This document shows positions 1-8,411 of a DNA stretch of 64,000 bases, piece after piece. How positions within the stretch are numbered: the first letter of the stretch is position 1; each line of letters begins with the position of its first letter. Location of the stretch: the IMG/VR virus record IMGVR_UViG_3300050120_000309, positions 31,912 through 95,911 of that record; one strand, given 5' to 3'. The notes under the pieces are model-generated. The model saw nothing but the letters and a program-made list of their open reading frames with translations, was not told where the DNA came from and made no database searches. The position numbers and the translations under genes are program-made. The DNA is from a virus.

Positions 1-54
1 TCCAGACATTTAGATAGAGACCTCTCAGAGACCAGTCTCCTGATCCGAGCCTTC

Positions 55-63
55 GAGCCAAAG
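55..63 (-). promoter_or_regulatory. CTTTGGCTC element, copy 1
   Basis: Exact copy of the recurrent 9-base element, read on the minus strand. It lies directly after the stop codon of the HNH gene. The gene it would serve starts near or beyond the left edge of the window; an ATG at base 9 is possible, 45 bases downstream. Confidence 0.5.
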
Positions 64-501
64 TTATGTAGTTGAGGAATGTGCCCGAAGATACATAGCC
101 GCGGCATCGACTACTGTTGGTTCATCCAAGAAGTGAGCGATACCAAGATTGCAGCGGGTACAAAGTAATCCACGTACTGAACCGGTAATGTGATCGTGAT
201 CGACCGCTAATCTCTTACCGTTTGTGCCAGGTTTGAGGCATATTGCGCAGACGCCATTCTGTGAAATTAGAAGGAGCTGGAAGTCTTCCTCGCGGAGGAA
301 TATACCTAGCCGCTGACGATCTCTTTGCTTCTTCTGAGTCGAGTGATGAGGCAGACATGCCCTCGCTCTGTCTACCGACAAGCATCTCCAAGCTTGCTTT
401 CCTGAGGCTCGTATTCCTTTTGTACGAATACCTGCAGGACCACAAACTGAACATTGTGCTGTTCGACCTGCGGCATCGATATTTGATAGTTTGTGTCGCA
501 T
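64..501 (-). CDS. HNH endonuclease, recombination endonuclease VII type
   Basis: A 145-residue protein. The C-terminal half has CAICLK, DHDHITG and LLCTRCN in order, which is the endonuclease VII/HNH zinc-binding and catalytic layout: two CxxC pairs around DHDH. An extra Cys pair near residue 17 (CSVC) probably binds zinc. Family members cut branched or target DNA and often behave as free-standing homing endonucleases in phages. It lies just downstream of the major capsid gene and its terminator, with no clear ribosome site, which suggests an inserted mobile gene rather than part of the head operon. The start at 501 is the only reasonable ATG. A role in resolving DNA junctions before packaging cannot be excluded. 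Confidence 0.8.
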   Translation of the reverse strand: MRHKLSNIDAAGRTAQCSVCGPAGIRTKGIRASGKQAWRCLSVDRARACLPHHSTQKKQRDRQRLGIFLREEDFQLLLISQNGVCAICLKPGTNGKRLAVDHDHITGSVRGLLCTRCNLGIAHFLDEPTVVDAAAMYLRAHSSTT

Positions 502-506
502 TCAAA

Positions 507-536
507 CAAAAGAGGGTGGCGCGATGGCCACCCTCT
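507..536 (-). terminator. rho-independent terminator after the capsid gene
   Basis: A perfect 10-bp stem AGAGGGTGGC/GCCACCCTCT with a 6-base loop, followed on the minus strand by TTTTG. It lies 25 bases after the capsid stop codon and ends the structural transcript. Confidence 0.85.
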
Positions 537-561
537 CGTGAAGGGTCTAAGACCCGTGTGC

Positions 562-1893
562 TTAGTTCGCGTTGTTGACGTCGAGCGGTGTGGTACCGTC
601 GAAGATCTTGACTGCCGGATCCATGAGGTCCTGGAACGGGCTGTTCGCGTCGGAGAGGTTGAACACCGAGCGTGCCGGCAGAACAAACTCGTTCGGGCGA
701 ACCTTCACGTTCTTGGCCACTGCGACTGCCTGTGCCTCATGGAGGATGCCGAAGCCGTAGGTCTCTTCGATCGCCATGTAGTTCAGGCCGTAACGCTGGT
801 CGGTCCAGTCCTTGACGTGTGCATCCTCGCCGACGATGAGAGCACCGAGGTTACGCGACTCGAACATGAGAATGTCCGTGGTGCGGTTGATCGGGTCAAA
901 GTTGACGAACGGGGATACCAGGATCTTGAACGGCAGGCCGAGGTAGTTCGGCAGCTGCATCGCCGAGTCCTGACGCTGCGGGAGACCGTCTGGGCGAGAA
1001 GTCTGTCCACCGGTCTGTACGCCATTGACGTACTTGCCCTGCTGACCAGCTCCGTTGCCGAGACCCTTGAAGTTGTAGAAGTCGTTGCCCTTCGACGCTG
1101 GGTTACCGCTCCAGTTGGCGAAGTACGAACCACCACCAGCCTGGATCGCGAACTCGCGAAGGACCGGATCCTTGACCCACATGAGCCAGGTCATCGGGTG
1201 TACGAGCATGGTGTCAGGAATGAAGCCCTGTGCCATGACCTGTGCGTACATGTCGAAGACGTCATCGAGCGTCATCGATCCGTTGAGCACGCCCTTGTAG
1301 TTACGGCCGGTCGTGGTGCCCTTGACTGGCTGAACGAGCGAAGAGGTGAGACGAGCAGCTGGGTTGTTGTCATAGACAACGGTGCCGAGCTGGGTGATGA
1401 ACGAGAAGATGTACTCTTCCTTGTGGCGGGCAAGGGCGTTACCGGCAAGACGGAGCCAGTAGTTGATCCAGGGGTAGCTGGATTCCTTGACGAAGCGCTC
1501 ATGGATCTTGAGTCCGAGGCCGTGACGCTTGACGGTCACGCCGAAGCTCTGAGCTCCACCGATGTTGATGTTCACGAACGGAACGTCAGCACCGTCGGCA
1601 ACCTCTTCTGCACGCAGAGGCTCGATCGCCGGGAACACGGTCATCATGCCCTCTTCGTACTCGATGCGCTGAAGGAGGTTGGTACCGATCAACAGGGGCT
1701 CAATACCCTCCTGGACCATCTGGGTCATGGCGCGAGGAATAAGGAAGGCAGCATTCTGGACGTCCATTGCGTCCTTCATGGTGAACTTCTTATCGGTCTC
1801 GGGGTCGTAACCGTTGGTACGGAAGATATTCTCGAGACGCGCAAGGTTCTTGTAGTCGCCGTCAGTCATCGTGATTGTTGGGGTGTGCTGCAT
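562..1893 (-). CDS. major capsid protein (HK97-fold candidate)
   Basis: A 443-residue protein that forms the icosahedral shell. It has the usual composition and layout of large-phage major capsid proteins: a helical N-terminus (about residues 1-60), the stretch IPRAMTQMVQEGIEPLL, then mixed alpha/beta sequence with few cysteines and no signal or membrane segment. Position supports the call: it is the last gene of a minus-strand head operon after terminase, portal and protease/scaffold, and it is followed by a strong terminator. I recognise it by context and general fold character rather than by a catalytic motif, so the neighbouring 468-residue protein is the main alternative for this role. 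Confidence 0.8.
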   Translation of the reverse strand: MQHTPTITMTDGDYKNLARLENIFRTNGYDPETDKKFTMKDAMDVQNAAFLIPRAMTQMVQEGIEPLLIGTNLLQRIEYEEGMMTVFPAIEPLRAEEVADGADVPFVNINIGGAQSFGVTVKRHGLGLKIHERFVKESSYPWINYWLRLAGNALARHKEEYIFSFITQLGTVVYDNNPAARLTSSLVQPVKGTTTGRNYKGVLNGSMTLDDVFDMYAQVMAQGFIPDTMLVHPMTWLMWVKDPVLREFAIQAGGGSYFANWSGNPASKGNDFYNFKGLGNGAGQQGKYVNGVQTGGQTSRPDGLPQRQDSAMQLPNYLGLPFKILVSPFVNFDPINRTTDILMFESRNLGALIVGEDAHVKDWTDQRYGLNYMAIEETYGFGILHEAQAVAVAKNVKVRPNEFVLPARSVFNLSDANSPFQDLMDPAVKIFDGTTPLDVNNAN

Positions 1894-1968
1894 GAGTACG
1901 TGCCTCCTAAAGGCGTTTCAGTCCTGGTGCGGACGGGATTGTGAATTGGGGACAGAGAATGAAGCGTC

Positions 1969-2166
1969 TTAGGATCGGGCGATCCGGACTTCGACACTGC
2001 TCTTGCAGCGATCGCAGCGGAAGTTGCCGGCGATCTGACCAGAGGAATTGGCCTTTGCGAGAAGCTTGTTGCAAGGCTTGCTTGCATCAGCAGCTCGCGG
2101 AGAGTGGCAGCGTAGGCCGCCGTCTTGGACGACGGCCTTACCGCTTGTGATAATCGTCTGCACCAT
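1969..2166 (-). CDS. Com-like small zinc-finger protein
   Basis: A 65-residue protein with C-x(n)-CNKLLAKA and FRCDRCKS. This closely resembles the zinc finger of phage Mu Com, which has the same CNKLL and CxRCK elements; Com is an RNA-binding translational activator. An AGGA ribosome site lies about 10 bases before the ATG. It sits between the 468-residue structural gene and the capsid gene, so a role in translation of head genes or a small structural role are both possible. Function is inferred from the motif only. Confidence 0.65.
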   Translation of the reverse strand: MVQTIITSGKAVVQDGGLRCHSPRAADASKPCNKLLAKANSSGQIAGNFRCDRCKSSVEVRIARS

Positions 2167-2187
2167 TCGTGATGGTCCTGTCTCGAC

Positions 2188-3594
2188 TTACAGGTTGATA
2201 CGCACGATCACGTGAGTGGAGTACTCAGGACGGAGCGTCTTGGCCTGATCGATGGCGTGAATGAACAGACCATCGGTCGTGACGGAGATGTGGTACGGAA
2301 GACCGCGAGTTGCGGAACCGCCCATACGGATGGCGACAGGGTTCGGATCAACCATCGGACCAACCATCGGACGATCGAACTGAGTGCGAACGCGGCCGAG
2401 GAAGCCAACTGGGTTGAGGTTCTGGATACCGATCACGCGCCCGACAATGTCGCTCGGGTTGTGGACGGCCGGATCATACGGGGAGAAGTTACCCGCATCC
2501 GTTCCGTTCGCCTGGGAAGAAGCCACTACAGCAGAGCCGTAGGAGAATCCGCCAACGCCCGATGCACCGGTGAAGTGGGTGAAGGAACGACCGAGGCCCT
2601 GGAAGTAGCCCGTGATGCCATCCGTTGCAGCAAGCTGCGTCAGGGTGGTCGGGGTTGCACCGATCCATGGCAGCTTGAGAACAAACTGGGTCTGGATGGC
2701 GGTTCCCATCTCGTGCATGTAGTTCAGGACCAGGAAGCCCACTGGAACAACGCCGTCGAGGACGTAGTTGATGCCGGTTGCGGAGCTGGTGGTGTTGATG
2801 TTCGCGCCGGTGTTCACGCCACCGATGTACTGGTACACGTTACGGACAGCCGCGCCGATGGGGCGGGCCTTACCGGTCGGGAAGAGGTCGCAGGCCTGGC
2901 CGAAGGTTACATCTCCAGTGCGGATCGTGAGGACCTGACCAGAAGGCAGGGTCACGGTGTCGCCGGCTGCAGCGTCCGAAGGAGCTGCGAGAACAGCGAA
3001 CTCACCAGCAGATGCAACGCGTGCGCCAGTCTGGGGGTTGAATGCGAACCGGATGTCCGAAGGGGAGTATGCAATGACGCAATACTGACCAGCGTTCTTC
3101 AGGATGGCAGACCCGCTATCGGTCGCGCCGGCAACGTCAGCCGAAGCTACGTCAACGGTGAACTCAGATGCGCTGGCGGTCTGAACAACGAAGGTGCCGT
3201 TGAGCGCCGCGGTGTTCGTGAGACCAGTGATGACGATCGACTCGCCAGCCTTGAGCTGACCAGACTTGGTCGAAGTCAGGATTCCGGTTCCGCCTTCAAT
3301 CTGCGAATGGGTGATGGCAAGGGCCTTGGCCGGAGCCTGGGTACCGGAGAAGAGACCAGCTGGCACGAGGCCGCCGTTCTTGTCCTGGCCGACGAGCTGG
3401 TGCGCGCCGATCACGATCGAAGCAAGCTTCGGGTGACCCTGGTCCTGACGGAGGGTAGGAAGGTATGGCGCCGGGTATGCAACTGGCAGCCAGGGGCGGA
3501 GCCATTCGGACGACTCAAGGTCCGGGGTGGTCTGACCAATACGATCCTGTCCATACAGGTTGCCGAAGAACTGGCCGTTTACGTCTCTGCTCAT
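2188..3594 (-). CDS. virion structural protein (head-associated, unknown role)
   Basis: A 468-residue protein, rich in Gly, Ala, Thr and Val, with alternating beta-type sequence. Residues about 95-165 (QIEGGTGILTSTKSG onward) look like an immunoglobulin- or fibre-like beta domain, as in capsid decoration proteins. There are no membrane segments and few cysteines. It lies between protease/scaffold and capsid genes, which points to a head completion, decoration or vertex protein. I do not recognise the family. Confidence 0.6.
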   Translation of the reverse strand: MSRDVNGQFFGNLYGQDRIGQTTPDLESSEWLRPWLPVAYPAPYLPTLRQDQGHPKLASIVIGAHQLVGQDKNGGLVPAGLFSGTQAPAKALAITHSQIEGGTGILTSTKSGQLKAGESIVITGLTNTAALNGTFVVQTASASEFTVDVASADVAGATDSGSAILKNAGQYCVIAYSPSDIRFAFNPQTGARVASAGEFAVLAAPSDAAAGDTVTLPSGQVLTIRTGDVTFGQACDLFPTGKARPIGAAVRNVYQYIGGVNTGANINTTSSATGINYVLDGVVPVGFLVLNYMHEMGTAIQTQFVLKLPWIGATPTTLTQLAATDGITGYFQGLGRSFTHFTGASGVGGFSYGSAVVASSQANGTDAGNFSPYDPAVHNPSDIVGRVIGIQNLNPVGFLGRVRTQFDRPMVGPMVDPNPVAIRMGGSATRGLPYHISVTTDGLFIHAIDQAKTLRPEYSTHVIVRINL

Positions 3595-3614
3595 TGTGTT
3601 TTCCTTTGAAGGGG

Positions 3615-6056
3615 TTACTTGATCTGTGCAGCCTCGAGCCGCATTTTGCCGAGGAATCGCGCTCTTTCGGGAGGCGACATATAACGAAGGCGTGACTGGA
3701 GCAAGTGCTGAGCCTCAAGAGTGGCTTCATCCAGGACAGCGTCTGTTGCCGTAGCAGCAGCTGCTGTCGCATCCGTGATCTGTGTGTGGTCATCAACCGC
3801 TACGGTCGTCTCGATGGGCGTTGTAGCAGCAGTGGAGTCTGTGAACTTGAGGCCCGTGAGGATGTCGGATACCGAGTCGCGCAGGCTGGTGATATGCCGC
3901 TTCGACAGGGACTCGATCTTCTCGTTGGTCTGCTCGGCAGTCAGGCTCTTGAAGCCGTCGTGTCCCTTGAGTACGTTGTGCATGACGATTTGCTGAGCGA
4001 GGGTGTGCTTGGTCGCTGCGAGGATGACATTGCGCGATGAAACGAGCGCCGTGTTCTCGGCAACAAGCGAATCTTTCTCGGACATGAGGCCGTTGAGAAC
4101 CTCGTCCTTCTCATCCAGCTCGGAGCGCATCAGAACGACGTGATCCTTATTGCCGGCGAGACGGGACATTGCCCAGGCGAACTGGTCGTCTGCACTCCAG
4201 TGATCAAGCATGGAACGAACTGCCTGACGAAGAATCCAGGTTGCGTCGTAGTAGCCGTCGGTCTCCTTCGGAAGGGCGGTGTAACCCTTGTCGAGGGACT
4301 TCAGAGTGGCTACGAGCGAAGCCCGTACTTCAGGTGCGATCTCTTTCGGAGCGGTAGCGCCATCCTTGAGGACGACAGAACCAATGGCAGCATCTACGAG
4401 CTTGGTGTACGCCTCGTCTGTCTGGTTGGACCCGTCGGCGACGGCGGTGGTGTCTTCACCCGCCTTGGTTGGAGCAGGAAAAGCCGCTTCTTTGATCGTG
4501 ATGTTGCCCAGGATCTGATCTCTGAGCTCTACTGAGATCTTGGCGCGTCCCAGAACCGTCCGGGCAGCAGCTGCAGAAGCAGCGTCAGCGATCGGGAAGG
4601 TCGAGAGCGGACCACAGTAGGAATCTTTGTTGTCGACAAGCTGGGTGTCGCCCATCTCGAGAACTACTTCAGCCAGGACACCAGCGGCGTCAGCGAAGAA
4701 GTCACGATCGAGATCGTTGGCTGCTTTCCAGTCAGCGAAGTCGGTGGCCGCGGGAGCAGCATCTGCCTTCGTGCATTCGCAGTCATCTCCACCCTCGCAA
4801 CCCTCTTCGTGCTTCATGGCGATTTCCTTGCCCTGAAACTCCTTGGCTGCCTTGGCGGACTTGGTGGAAACACCCTTGGATTGACCGGACGGACCAGCCT
4901 TCTCCTTCTTCTTGGCGTCTTCCATCAGCTCTACGAGTTCTGCTGCTACAACTGGGTCAGTCGCGTCCTGCACGATGGCGTCCCACTTGTTCTTGCGAAT
5001 CTTGGCATTGACGACGGAAACCAGGCTGCGCTTCGAGGTCTTCAGCTCTTCCGTCTCAGGCGCCCAGGCAGCGAGTGAGTCCTTGACGGACAGAGCACGC
5101 TCAGAGGTGAGATCTGGGGACTTCAGTTCGGTGCTTAGCGCAGCAAAGTCAAGCGTCGAAATGTCGAGAACTGAATTCATTGAATCCTCGGCTACAGACA
5201 AATCGGACTCATACAAACCATCCGTGAGTCGTAGTCCGTCAGCGGTTGCGGTGTTCTGCATGTTGATTGGGAGACCCAGGAAGAACATCTTCTCTAGGCT
5301 GTCGGTCAGAACCTTCTTGCTGAGGGTGGTGGCGAATGGGTCAGCAGCGAAGTTGATAAAACTGACTTCCTGGTTGATCAACGAGCCGGCGATGATGAAC
5401 ATCGACTTGCCGTCTTCCATCTCGCCCGGCTTGTGTCCGCACTTACCGTCGGTTGCCCAATCGGTGTGGCACAGAGAGCAGACCGCAGCATCGGTTTTGA
5501 ACCCGACTGAAACTGTGAGGTACTCATCAGCTAGAACTTTGCGGATCGCATCGGGATTCGTGATGCGCAGACCGAGGTCGGTGTAACCCAGACCCGTGTA
5601 CTCGTCAAGCGGAAGTAGATTGTCTACGATCCAGTCAACTGAATCGAACAGGCTCTTTCGCTTGCGACCGTCACGCTGGTAGAAGAGGAAGTCCTTCAGG
5701 ACAGGCATGTCAGTGCTGTACTTGTAGCTCTCGTCGACGTACTTTGCTTCGAGAACTCTTCCAAGAACATCACCATGCTCGTTGTGTCCAATAAGGACCG
5801 GGCGGGCTGTTCTCAGAGTGGTGAGGCCATCTTCAGACTTCTGTGGGAGCCAGGTGTGAATGGACTCCATCATCTTGTCGGGGCGGTAGAATCTCCGGTT
5901 CCCGTTGACGATGCCAGCATGGGAAGCAGCTACATGAACAAGCAGGCTGTGGCCAGTGTCGGACTGAGAGTCCTTGCACTCGAACAGGTGTTGCTTATTC
6001 TCCCGGACTTCCGTAGGGCGGAAGGTCCAGAAGTCGCGCATCTGGATCCAGGACAT
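3615..6056 (-). CDS. prohead protease fused to a scaffold-like region
   Basis: An 813-residue protein. The N-terminal ~240 residues look like a prohead serine protease: PVLIGHNEHGDVLGRV gives the catalytic His region, and YLTVSVGF resembles the S-x-G-F nucleophile motif. A zinc-type insertion CSLCHTDW...CGHKPGE follows. Residues about 250-813 are acidic, Ala/Glu/Lys-rich and largely helical, with a Cys-rich patch CEGGDDCEC and a coiled-coil-like segment near residue 640, as expected for a scaffold or core protein. Such fusions supply both the internal core and the maturation protease during head assembly. It is placed between portal and capsid genes, the canonical position. GAGG lies shortly before the ATG at 6056. 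Confidence 0.75.
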   Translation of the reverse strand: MSWIQMRDFWTFRPTEVRENKQHLFECKDSQSDTGHSLLVHVAASHAGIVNGNRRFYRPDKMMESIHTWLPQKSEDGLTTLRTARPVLIGHNEHGDVLGRVLEAKYVDESYKYSTDMPVLKDFLFYQRDGRKRKSLFDSVDWIVDNLLPLDEYTGLGYTDLGLRITNPDAIRKVLADEYLTVSVGFKTDAAVCSLCHTDWATDGKCGHKPGEMEDGKSMFIIAGSLINQEVSFINFAADPFATTLSKKVLTDSLEKMFFLGLPINMQNTATADGLRLTDGLYESDLSVAEDSMNSVLDISTLDFAALSTELKSPDLTSERALSVKDSLAAWAPETEELKTSKRSLVSVVNAKIRKNKWDAIVQDATDPVVAAELVELMEDAKKKEKAGPSGQSKGVSTKSAKAAKEFQGKEIAMKHEEGCEGGDDCECTKADAAPAATDFADWKAANDLDRDFFADAAGVLAEVVLEMGDTQLVDNKDSYCGPLSTFPIADAASAAAARTVLGRAKISVELRDQILGNITIKEAAFPAPTKAGEDTTAVADGSNQTDEAYTKLVDAAIGSVVLKDGATAPKEIAPEVRASLVATLKSLDKGYTALPKETDGYYDATWILRQAVRSMLDHWSADDQFAWAMSRLAGNKDHVVLMRSELDEKDEVLNGLMSEKDSLVAENTALVSSRNVILAATKHTLAQQIVMHNVLKGHDGFKSLTAEQTNEKIESLSKRHITSLRDSVSDILTGLKFTDSTAATTPIETTVAVDDHTQITDATAAAATATDAVLDEATLEAQHLLQSRLRYMSPPERARFLGKMRLEAAQIK

Positions 6057-6071
6057 GCTGCCTCTGACTTC

Positions 6072-6266
6072 TTACTGGTTTTGTGTGGAAGGACCGTACC
6101 CGGGGAGAGAAACAGGCGTTGGGCCTTTGCTCGTATCCGTAATCGGGGTTACACGGTAGTGAATTTGCTTAGAGAGATTCTGTGCGTCGGCGATCGGTGT
6201 TTTCCGGATCTGGTGAGGATGCTGGAAAAAGGTCACATTCGTCGGCTTGGTCGGATCTGAGGACAT
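6072..6266 (-). CDS. small Thr/Pro-rich protein overlapping the portal 3' end
   Basis: A 64-residue reading frame starting inside the last 98 bases of the portal gene in another frame and filling the portal-protease gap. AAGG precedes the ATG at suitable spacing. It is rich in Thr, Pro and Gln, and no family is recognised. The overlapping portal C-terminus is itself of odd, charged composition, so which frame is used in the overlap is not certain. Confidence 0.4.
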   Translation of the reverse strand: MSSDPTKPTNVTFFQHPHQIRKTPIADAQNLSKQIHYRVTPITDTSKGPTPVSLPGYGPSTQNQ

Positions 6267-8397
6267 CGGATGCCTTGAGGCTCAGGCTCGATGACACAAG
6301 CACAGAGACCAGATCGGGGTCGTAGGTTGTAGCCACAAGCGACTTCATGTGGTCTATCCCCGTTCGGTCCTGTCTAGTATAGGAATTCACATCACCTTCA
6401 ACGGAATCACTAAGCAACCGGTCGGCTATCGTGTCGATCACGGCTGCTGATCGCACCTTCCAATCAGCGATATCCATGGAGCCAGTGAGACCGCATTCGC
6501 TCTGCATTGTCTCTGCAAGACTCACCAGTTCATCGGTGAAATCAGATGCTGCTCCTTCAAGCGCGCTCTGTGCCTTCGTTGGCCCGAGTGCAGTACCGTG
6601 CTGATTGGAGGGTGCATTCTTGTTTGCAACGGACTTCGCCGCGGGTGAGCTCTTCTTGGCGGTAGCGCGCTGAGGAGCGCCGCCACCAGCTTTGATGTGC
6701 GCAGTCTTCGCTTCGAGGACACTGACTTTGTGGCCGGAGGTAGCCTCGGAGTGAGCGGTCTTCGCCTTCATGAGACCTTGCTCGATGTTGGCCTGCTTGC
6801 CGGCGTGCTCGGTCTGCAGCGGCAAAGCTTCCTTCATCTGCTCATGCTGCATCTCCATGATGTCCATCTGCGATTTAGCTTTGGCCTTCTCTGTTTCCTG
6901 GACCAGGCGAACGACGTGCAGATCGAAGTGCAGCTTCTTGCGCTGAACCTCTTTGAATGTCTTCTTGCCGATCATCTTGCGCGCTTCATCCTCGTCGATG
7001 AGGTTGTTGAGGAAGAGCTGGATGACGTGGTTCTCGAACTTGATCTTGTTGTCGAGGTCGATCTCGTGGAAGAGGATCCATGTGCGCGCCACGGCCTTCT
7101 GGACGGAGACCGAGTAGGTCGCCTCCATAAAGAGTTCCTTGAAGATCTGCAGGCGCACGAGACCACCAAAGGTTTCGAGGTCAGCCTTGATGGCGTCCTT
7201 CAGGTTCTGAGAGATGTTGTCAGCAGTGGCTCGGTTGGCATTCTTGCCGTCACCCATATCGAGTGCAGACATACCAAGACCGGTGTAGATACGGCCTTTG
7301 TAGTGCTCGATCATGGTCTTTGGATCAAGACCCTTGCCTTCGGCACCGACGACGGCGACTTCGACGCGCTCGTCTGTAACGAACACACCTTCCTTCGGCA
7401 TGTTCTCGATTTGCCACTTGATCAGATCGGTCTCGCTGGTGCCGTTCTCATCCCAGGTGGCCGGGGCGTCCTCGGTTCCGACCTTGATGTGGAAGAGAGG
7501 GAAGAGGTGGTTGATGTATAGCAGCTCGACGTTCTCTTCGAGGCGGCGCAGGGCGAAGATGTCATCCTTGACGCCGACCAGGCGCGGGGTGCCGAAGCGA
7601 TGACCTGGCTTGACGTCCCATTTGAAGTGAATCACGTCGTCGAGGTCGATGTCCTGGAACGGAGCTCCTGTCTCGAAGTAGCGACGCCACTTGGTGGGCA
7701 CACCGTCCTCAAGATAGGGGAAGATCAGGTGGGCTGGGACCAGCCGGTAGCCGGCAACCGGAGGCTTACGGCCCTTCTTCTGTTTGACGGGCGCAGCATC
7801 TTCCTGACGGATCTTCTCAAGGAAGCAGTTCGAGGCGAGCAGGAGGTTGTAGAGAATCTGCGTGTAGAACGACTGTGTGTCGCGCTCCATCACGTACTCC
7901 ATCACCTCAAGCCGACGGGTCAGGTACTCGACGTCGGGATCCTGGTCGCCAATGATCTCGAAGCCGTTGCGGAACATCAGCGACAGCTTGCGACTGGTGG
8001 CCTGGCGGACATAGGGCTCTGTATCGAAGATCGTGAAGGGCTCGAGCAGGTTGTACTCGGGCTGAATGATGCCGGACATGCGCCGATAGGTCTGGTTGGC
8101 GTCATCTGTCCGCTTGGCGATGGACTCGGCGAGGGGCTGCGGAACCTTGATGCGGTCCTGCATCTTCAAAGTTGAGGTCTTGGCCATCGGAATGAAGCGC
8201 TCGCCGTCGGTCATGACCGTGTTCATGGTCAGCCGGTGCATGCCGCGCACGCTGGGCTTGAGCTCTACGCCGTCGACCTTTCGGACGAGACGCTGGGCCT
8301 TGGGAATGGAAAGAGACCCATCCTTCCAGGCGGTGAGCTTACTTTGGCGCTGCAGTTCATGATTGGCTTGTGACGCGAGTTGCTGCTTCGTTGGCAT
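6169..8397 (-). CDS. portal protein
   Basis: A 742-residue protein forming the dodecameric portal through which DNA enters and leaves the head. The portal-like core spans about residues 90-460: YVRQATSRKLSLMFRNGFEI, VPAHLIFPYLEDG, DDVIHFKWD and the nearby SALDMGDGKNANRATADN. The last 250 residues contain a long Lys/Glu/Gln coiled-coil (near residue 500) and a Lys/Ala/Pro-rich linker, longer than usual for portals. It lies between terminase-side genes and the protease/scaffold, the canonical order. The extreme C-terminus overlaps a small gene in another frame. Confidence 0.85.
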   Translation of the reverse strand: MPTKQQLASQANHELQRQSKLTAWKDGSLSIPKAQRLVRKVDGVELKPSVRGMHRLTMNTVMTDGERFIPMAKTSTLKMQDRIKVPQPLAESIAKRTDDANQTYRRMSGIIQPEYNLLEPFTIFDTEPYVRQATSRKLSLMFRNGFEIIGDQDPDVEYLTRRLEVMEYVMERDTQSFYTQILYNLLLASNCFLEKIRQEDAAPVKQKKGRKPPVAGYRLVPAHLIFPYLEDGVPTKWRRYFETGAPFQDIDLDDVIHFKWDVKPGHRFGTPRLVGVKDDIFALRRLEENVELLYINHLFPLFHIKVGTEDAPATWDENGTSETDLIKWQIENMPKEGVFVTDERVEVAVVGAEGKGLDPKTMIEHYKGRIYTGLGMSALDMGDGKNANRATADNISQNLKDAIKADLETFGGLVRLQIFKELFMEATYSVSVQKAVARTWILFHEIDLDNKIKFENHVIQLFLNNLIDEDEARKMIGKKTFKEVQRKKLHFDLHVVRLVQETEKAKAKSQMDIMEMQHEQMKEALPLQTEHAGKQANIEQGLMKAKTAHSEATSGHKVSVLEAKTAHIKAGGGAPQRATAKKSSPAAKSVANKNAPSNQHGTALGPTKAQSALEGAASDFTDELVSLAETMQSECGLTGSMDIADWKVRSAAVIDTIADRLLSDSVEGDVNSYTRQDRTGIDHMKSLVATTYDPDLVSVLVSSSLSLKASDVLRSDQADECDLFPASSPDPENTDRRRTESL
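6374..6384 (-). promoter_or_regulatory. TTCCTATACTAG element, copy 1
   Basis: Minus-strand reading TTCCTATACTAGACAGG, inside the portal coding region about 320 bases before the protease/scaffold start. It shares 16 of 17 positions with copies at 14921 and 19048. TATACT resembles a -10 box. It could be an internal promoter for the protease-capsid segment. Confidence 0.4.
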
Positions 8398-8411
8398 AGG
8401 ATACCGGGGTG

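Noticed and set aside
493-1944. Long plus-strand reading frame (483 codons) opposite the capsid gene
   Set aside because: It is a mirror of the capsid codons, has Val/Glu/Arg-heavy unnatural composition and no ribosome site, and a terminator lies at its start.
2212-3609. Long plus-strand reading frame (465 codons) opposite the structural gene
   Set aside because: Same mirror effect; composition is Gly/Arg/Val-rich and no start signal or homologous motif is present.
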